From positions 4,154,001-4,218,000 of the forward strand of contig OZ059899.1 in the NCBI GenBank assembly GCA_964057225.1: a DNA stretch of 64,000 nt. Direction: 5' to 3'. This document shows positions 59,205 through 64,000 of the stretch, in pieces. Both the position numbers and the translations under genes were made by a program. How positions within the stretch are numbered: position 1 is the stretch's first letter; the number at the start of each line of letters is the position of its first letter. This stretch comes from Auanema rhodensis (taxonomy: Eukaryota > Nematoda > Chromadorea > Rhabditida > Rhabditidae). The notes beneath the pieces were generated by a model. It searched no databases and was not told the DNA's origin. It was given only the letters and a program-made list of their open reading frames with translations.

Positions 59205-59379
59205 AGATTCGACAGAATATATGACTGTGAGTTTGTTCAAACTTGAAGAACCTCTTGATCAAAAATTTTAGTTGTGAATATTAATCTCCTAATCTAATTT
59301 TTGTTTCAATCATTTTGTAAATCTCCTGAAAAAAATATAGAAAAGTTAAGAACTCGAAGAATAAAACCAAAACTACTGT

Positions 59380-59451
59380 TGAAGATATGGGGAATTGAAC
59401 CCCAGACTTCTCGCATGCGAAGCGAGCGCTCTACCCCTGAGCTATATCCCC
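59380..59451 (-). tRNA. tRNA-Ala(CGC)
   Basis: CGC haplotype. It is the counterpart of 57893-57964 in the second six-unit block. Confidence 0.9.
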
Positions 59452-59627
59452 ACATTCGACAGAGTTAATGACTGTGAGTTTGTTCAAACTTGAAGAACCT
59501 CTTGATCAAAAATTTTAGTTGTGAATATTAATTTCCTAATCTAATTTTTCTTCCAATCATTTTGTAAATTTCCTGAAAAAAAATATAGAAAAGTAAAGAA
59601 CTTGAAGAATAAAACCAAAACTACTGT

Positions 59628-59699
59628 TGGAGATATGGGGAATCGAACCCCAGACTTCTCGCATGCAAAGCGAGCGCTCTACCCCTGAGCTATATCCCC
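59628..59699 (-). tRNA. tRNA-Ala(TGC)
   Basis: Consensus copy. Confidence 0.94.
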
Positions 59700-59875
59700 A
59701 CATTCGACAGAGTTAATGACTGTGAGTTTGTTCAAACTTGAAAAACCTCTTGATCAAAAATTTTAGTTGTGAATATTAATTTCCTAATCTAATTTTTCTT
59801 TCAATCATTTTGTAAATTTCCTGAAAAAAAATTTATAAAAGTAAAGAACTTGAAGAATAAAACCAAAACTACTGT

Positions 59876-59947
59876 TGGAGATATGGGGAATCGAACCCCA
59901 GACTTCTCGCATGCAAAGCGAGCGCTCTACCCCTGAGCTATATCCCC
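59876..59947 (-). tRNA. tRNA-Ala(TGC)
   Basis: Consensus copy. Confidence 0.94.
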
Positions 59948-60123
59948 ACATTCGACAGAGTTAATGACTGTGAGTTTGTTCAAACTTGAAGAACCTCTTG
60001 ATCAAAAATTTTAGTTGTGAATATTAATCTCCTAATCTAATTTTTGTTTCAATCATTTTGTAAATCTCCTGAAAAAAAATATAGAAAAGTTAAGAACTCG
60101 AAGAATAAAACCAAAACTACTGT

Positions 60124-60195
60124 TGAAGATATGGAGAATTGAACCCCAGACTTCTCGCATGCAAAGCGAGCGCTCTACCCCTGAGCTATATCCCC
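60124..60195 (-). tRNA. tRNA-Ala(TGC), U71 haplotype
   Basis: Duplicate of the 58637-58708 type. Confidence 0.88.
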
Positions 60196-60371
60196 ACATT
60201 CGACAAAGTCAATGACTGTGAGTTTGTTCAAACTTGAAGAACCTCTTGATCAGAAATTTTAGTTGTGATTATTAATTTCCTAATCTAATTTTTCTTTCAA
60301 TCATTTTGTGAATCTCCTGAAAAAAAATATATAAAAGTAAAGAACTTGAAGAATAAAACCAAAACTACTGT

Positions 60372-60443
60372 TGGAGATATGGGGAATCGAACCCCAGACT
60401 TCTCGCATGCAAAGCGAGCGCTCTACCCCTGAGCTATATCCCC
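60372..60443 (-). tRNA. tRNA-Ala(TGC)
   Basis: Consensus copy. Confidence 0.94.
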
Positions 60444-60619
60444 ACATTCGACAGAATATATGACTGTGAGTTTGTTCAAACTTGAAGAACCTCTTGATCA
60501 GAAATTTTAGTTGTGAATATTAATTTCCTAATCTAATTTTTCTTTCAATCATTTTGTAAATCGCCTGGAAAAAAATATATAAAAGTAAAGAACTTGAAGA
60601 ATAAAACCAAAACTACTGT

Positions 60620-60691
60620 TGGAGATATGGGGAATCGAACCCCAGACTTCTCGCATGCAAAGCGAGCGCTCTACCCCTGAGCTATATTCCC
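60620..60691 (-). tRNA. tRNA-Ala(TGC), G4A variant
   Basis: G4 is A, giving A4·C69 in the acceptor stem. Confidence 0.78.
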
Positions 60692-60867
60692 ACATTCGAC
60701 AGAAAATATGACTGTGAGTTTGTTCAAACTTGAAAAACCTCTTGATCAAAAATTTTAGTTGTGAATATTAATCTCCTAATCTAATTTTTGTTTCAATCAT
60801 TTTGTAAATCTCCTGAAAAAAAATATAGAAAAGTAAAGAACTTGAAGAATAAAACCAAAACTACTGT

Positions 60868-60939
60868 TAGAGATATGGGGAATCGAACCCCAGACTTCTC
60901 GCATGCAAAGCGAGCGCTCTACCCCTGAGCTATATCCGC
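60868..60939 (-). tRNA. tRNA-Ala(TGC), G2C and C72U variant
   Basis: C2·C71 mismatch next to a G1·U72 wobble, so the stem end is weak. Confidence 0.68.
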
Positions 60940-61115
60940 ACATTCGACAGAGTTAATGACTGTGAGTTTGTTCAAACTTGAAGAACCTCTTGATCAAAAA
61001 TTTTAGTTGTGAATATTAATTTCCTAATCTAATTTTTTTTTCAATTATTTTGTAAATCTCCTGAAAAAAAATATAGAAAAGTAAAGAACTTGAAGAATAA
61101 AACCAAAACTACTGT

Positions 61116-61187
61116 TGGAGATATGGGGAATCGAACCCCAGACTTCTCGCATGCAAAGCGAGCGCTCTACTCCTGAGCTATATCCCC
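61116..61187 (-). tRNA. tRNA-Ala(TGC)
   Basis: The D-loop G-run is AGGAGTA instead of AGGGGTA, inside the A box. Confidence 0.85.
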
Positions 61188-61363
61188 ACATTCGACAGAA
61201 TATATGACTGTGAGTTTGTTCAAACTTGAAGAACCTCTTGATCAAAAATTTTAGTTGTGAATATTAATTTCCTAATCTAATTTTTTTTTCAATCATTTTG
61301 TAAATCTCCTGAAAAAAAATATAGAAAAGTAAAGAACTTGAAGAATAAAACCAAAACTACTGT

Positions 61364-61435
61364 TGGAGATATGGGGAATCGAACCCCAGACTTCTCGCAT
61401 GCAAAGCGAGCGCTCTACCCCTGAGCTATATCCCC
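61364..61435 (-). tRNA. tRNA-Ala(TGC)
   Basis: Consensus copy. Confidence 0.94.
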
Positions 61436-61610
61436 ACATTCGACAGAATATATGACTGTGAGTTTGTTCAAACTTGAAGAACCTCTTGATCAAAAATTTT
61501 AGTTGTGAATATTAATCTCCTAATCTAATTTTTGTTTCAATCATTTTGTAAATCTCTTGAAAAAAATATAGAAAAGTAAAGAACTTGAAGAATAAAACCA
61601 AAACTACTGT

Positions 61611-61682
61611 TGGTGATATGGGGAATCGAACCCCAGACTTCTCGCATGCAAAGCGAGCGCTCTACCCCTGAGCTATATCCCC
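61611..61682 (-). tRNA. tRNA-Ala(TGC), U70A variant
   Basis: G3·A70 replaces G3:U70. G1 is normal. Confidence 0.72.
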
Positions 61683-61857
61683 ACATTCGACAGAATATAT
61701 GACTGTGAGTTTGTTCAAACTTGAAGAACCTCTTGATCAAAAATTTTAGTTGTGAATATTAATCTCCTAATCTAATTTTTGTTTCAATCATTTTGTAAAT
61801 CTCTTGAAAAAAATATAGAAAAGTAAAGAACTTGAAGAATAAAACCAAAACTACTGT

Positions 61858-61929
61858 TGGTGATATGGGGAATCGAACCCCAGACTTCTCGCATGCAAAG
61901 CGAGCGCTCTACCCCTGAGCTATATCCCC
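61858..61929 (-). tRNA. tRNA-Ala(TGC), U70A variant
   Basis: Second of three consecutive, near-identical 247-bp units with G3·A70. Confidence 0.72.
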
Positions 61930-62104
61930 ACATTCGACAGAATATATGACTGTGAGTTTGTTCAAACTTGAAGAACCTCTTGATCAAAAATTTTAGTTGT
62001 GAATATTAATCTCCTAATCTAATTTTTGTTTCAATCATTTTGTAAATCTCTTGAAAAAAATATAGAAAAGTAAAGAACTTGAAGAATAAAACCAAAACTA
62101 CTGT

Positions 62105-62176
62105 TGGTGATATGGGGAATCGAACCCCAGACTTCTCGCATGCAAAGCGAGCGCTCTACCCCTGAGCTATATCCCC
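62105..62176 (-). tRNA. tRNA-Ala(TGC), U70A variant
   Basis: Third of the three consecutive G3·A70 units. Confidence 0.72.
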
Positions 62177-62351
62177 ACATTCGACAGAATATATGACTGT
62201 GAGTTTGTTCAAACTTGAAGAACCTCTTGATCAAAAATTTTAGTTGTGAATATTAATCTCCTAATCTAATTTTTGTTTCAATCATTTTGTAAATCTCTTG
62301 AAAAAAATATAGAAAAGTAAAGAACTTGAAGAATAAAACCAAAACTACTGT

Positions 62352-62423
62352 TGGAGATATGGGGAATCGAACCCCAGACTTCTCGCATGCAAAGCGAGCG
62401 CTCTACCCCTGAGCTATATCCCC
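62352..62423 (-). tRNA. tRNA-Ala(TGC)
   Basis: Consensus copy. Confidence 0.94.
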
Positions 62424-62599
62424 ACATTCGACAAAGTCAATGACTGTGAGTTTGTTCAAACTTGAAGAACTTCTTGATCAGAAATTTTAGTTGTGAATAT
62501 TAATTACCTAATCTAATTTTTCTTTCAATCATTTTGTAAATCTCCTGAAAAAAAATATATAAAAGTAAAGAACTTGAAGAATAAAACCAAAACTACTGT

Positions 62600-62671
62600 T
62601 GGAGATATGGGGAATCGAACCCCAGACTTCTCGCATGCAAAGCGAGCGCTCTACCCCTGAGCTATATCCCC
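62600..62671 (-). tRNA. tRNA-Ala(TGC)
   Basis: Consensus copy. Confidence 0.94.
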
Positions 62672-62847
62672 ACATTCGACAAAGTCAATGACTGTGAGTT
62701 TGTTCAAACTAGAAGAACCTCTTGATCAGAAATTTTAGTTGTGAATATTAATTTCCTAATCTAATTTTTCTTTCAGTCATTTTGTAAATCTCCTGAAAAA
62801 AAATATATAAAAGTAAAGAACTTGAAGAATAAAACCAAAACTACTGT

Positions 62848-62919
62848 TTGAGATATGGGGAATCGAACCCCAGACCTCTCGCATGCAAAGCGAGCGCTCT
62901 ACCCCTGAGCTATATCCCC
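62848..62919 (-). tRNA. tRNA-Ala(TGC), C72A variant
   Basis: G1·A72 plus variable-loop A to G. Confidence 0.75.
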
Positions 62920-63095
62920 ACATTCGACAGAATATATGACTGTGAGTTTGTTCAAACTTGAAGAACCTCTTGATCAGAAATTTTAGTTGTGAATATTAAT
63001 TTCCTAATCTAATTTTTCTTTCAATCATTTTGTAAATCTCCTGAAAAAAAATATATAAAAGTAAAGAACTTGAAGAATAAAACCAAAACTACTGT

Positions 63096-63167
63096 TGGAG
63101 ATATGGGGAATCGAACCCCAGACTTCTCGCATGCAAAGCGAGCGCTCTACCCCTGAGCTATATCCCC
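63096..63167 (-). tRNA. tRNA-Ala(TGC)
   Basis: Consensus copy. Confidence 0.94.
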
Positions 63168-63342
63168 ACATTCGACAGAATATATGACTGTGAGTTTGTT
63201 CAAACTTGAAGAACCTCTTGATCAAAAATTTTAGTTGTGAATATTAATCTCGTAATCTAATTTTTGTTTCAATCATTTTGTAAATCTCTCGAAAAAAATA
63301 TAGAAAAGTAAAGAACTTGAAGAATAAAACCAAAACTACTGT

Positions 63343-63414
63343 TGGAGATATGGGGAATCGAACCCCAGACTTCTCGCATGCAAAGCGAGCGCTCTACCCC
63401 TGAGCTATATCCCC
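63343..63414 (-). tRNA. tRNA-Ala(TGC)
   Basis: Consensus copy. Confidence 0.94.
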
Positions 63415-63590
63415 ACATTCGACAGAATATATGACTGTGAGTTTGTTCAAACTTGAAGAACCTCTTGATCAAAAATTTTAGTTGTGAATATTAATCTCCT
63501 AATCTAATTTTTGTTTCAATCATTTTGTAAATCTCCTGAAAAAAAATATAGAAAAGTAAAGAACTTGAAGAATAAAACCAAAACTACTGT

Positions 63591-63662
63591 TGGAGATATG
63601 GGGAATCGAACCCCAGACTTCTCGCATGCAAAGCGAGCGCTCTACCCCTGAGCTATATCCGC
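63591..63662 (-). tRNA. tRNA-Ala(TGC), G2C variant
   Basis: C2·C71 mismatch. Confidence 0.75.
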
Positions 63663-63838
63663 ACATTCGACAGAGTTAATGACTGTGAGTTTGTTCAAAC
63701 TTGAAGAACCTCTTGATCAAAAATTTTAGTTGTGAATATTAATTTCCTAATCTAATTTTTTTTTCAATCATTTTGTAAATCTCCTGAAAAAAAATATAGA
63801 AAAGTAAAGAACTTGAAGAATAAAACCAAAACTACTGT

Positions 63839-63910
63839 TGGAGATATGGGGAATCGAACCCCAGACTTCTCGCATGCAAAGCGAGCGCTCTACCCCTGAG
63901 CTATATCCCC
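63839..63910 (-). tRNA. tRNA-Ala(TGC)
   Basis: Consensus copy, the last in the window. The array continues past the edge. Confidence 0.94.
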
Positions 63911-64000
63911 ACATTCGACAGAATATATGACTGTGAGTTTGTTCAAACTTGAAGAACCTCTTGATCAAAAATTTTAGTTGTGAATATTAATCTCCTAATC

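Larger units (their letters stand above)
37988..64000 (-). repeat. tRNA-Ala tandem array, right segment (105 units)
   Basis: The array is unbroken to the window edge. Units are 245-248 bp, and length changes fall mainly in the A-run and T-run of the spacer. Upstream of each tRNA three flank types occur: CAGAATATATG, CAAAGTCAATG and CAGAGTTAATG (plus strand). The same sequence classes recur in order: for example the G1A/U70A class at 38077, 42286, 46001, 48479, 52690 and 55662, in the five later instances followed three units later by the C72A class. A six-unit block at about 57893-59380 is repeated next to itself. Confidence 0.96.

Noticed and set aside
22950-63968. Dozens of near-identical 66-67-codon minus-strand open frames
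   Set aside because: They are translations through the tRNA-Ala gene and its flanks. The periodic frame follows from the 248-bp repeat, and copies with tRNA mutations such as G1A break it.
22781-64000. CRISPR array
   Set aside because: The regular repeats are 248-bp units with a tRNA gene. Spacers are not unique and there are no cas genes.
22781-64000. tRNA-derived SINE family
   Set aside because: Units are strictly tandem, with conserved spacers on both sides, no target duplications and no 3' tail per unit. They are repeated genes, not dispersed SINEs.

Overview
The window is eukaryotic nuclear repeat DNA, with no ordinary single-copy gene visible. The tRNA genes have internal A and B boxes, T-run Pol III terminators and no encoded CCA. 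The base composition is AT-rich. The one large coding element is an env-like-bearing Ty3/gypsy LTR retrotransposon, which points to an animal, most likely an invertebrate. A nematode is plausible, but I cannot prove the lineage from the sequence.

Layout: (1) 1-22780 is a head-to-tail satellite of about 64 full 351-bp monomers plus one truncated monomer. It has higher-order (multi-monomer) periodicities, and three inverted repeats lie in every monomer. (2) 22781-27849 is a tandem array of about 248-bp units, each carrying one tRNA-Ala gene on the minus strand. The array begins with a truncated tRNA at the satellite junction and is interrupted at 23680-24016 by a 337-bp probable solo LTR. (3) 27850-37987 is a complete 10.1-kb Ty3/gypsy element on the minus strand, inserted into the array with a 4-bp target duplication (AATC). 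Its two LTRs differ only by one TA dinucleotide. (4) 37988-64000 is the rest of the tRNA array, 105 more units running to the window edge.

In all I count 123 full-length tRNA-Ala genes and one truncated copy. Most have anticodon TGC and six have CGC. The consensus keeps G3:U70 and A73, the alanine identity elements. Recurrent sequence classes break acceptor pairs (G1A, G2C, G2U, C72A) or replace U70 with A. These classes recur in the same order along the array, so it grew by duplication of multi-unit blocks.

The retrotransposon has, in transcription order: 5' LTR, primer-binding site, long leader, gag, then one 2264-codon frame. That frame encodes a basic Asn/Arg-rich segment, a secreted and membrane-anchored glycoprotein-like domain of about 900 residues, aspartic protease, reverse transcriptase, RNase H and integrase. 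Placing an env-like domain between gag and pol is unusual, because env normally follows pol. The gag and pol frames are offset at an A9 run. Both inserted elements (the complete one and the probable solo LTR) sit about 90 bp upstream of a tRNA-Ala gene at sites 2-3 bp apart in the repeat unit. This suggests integration targeted to Pol III genes.
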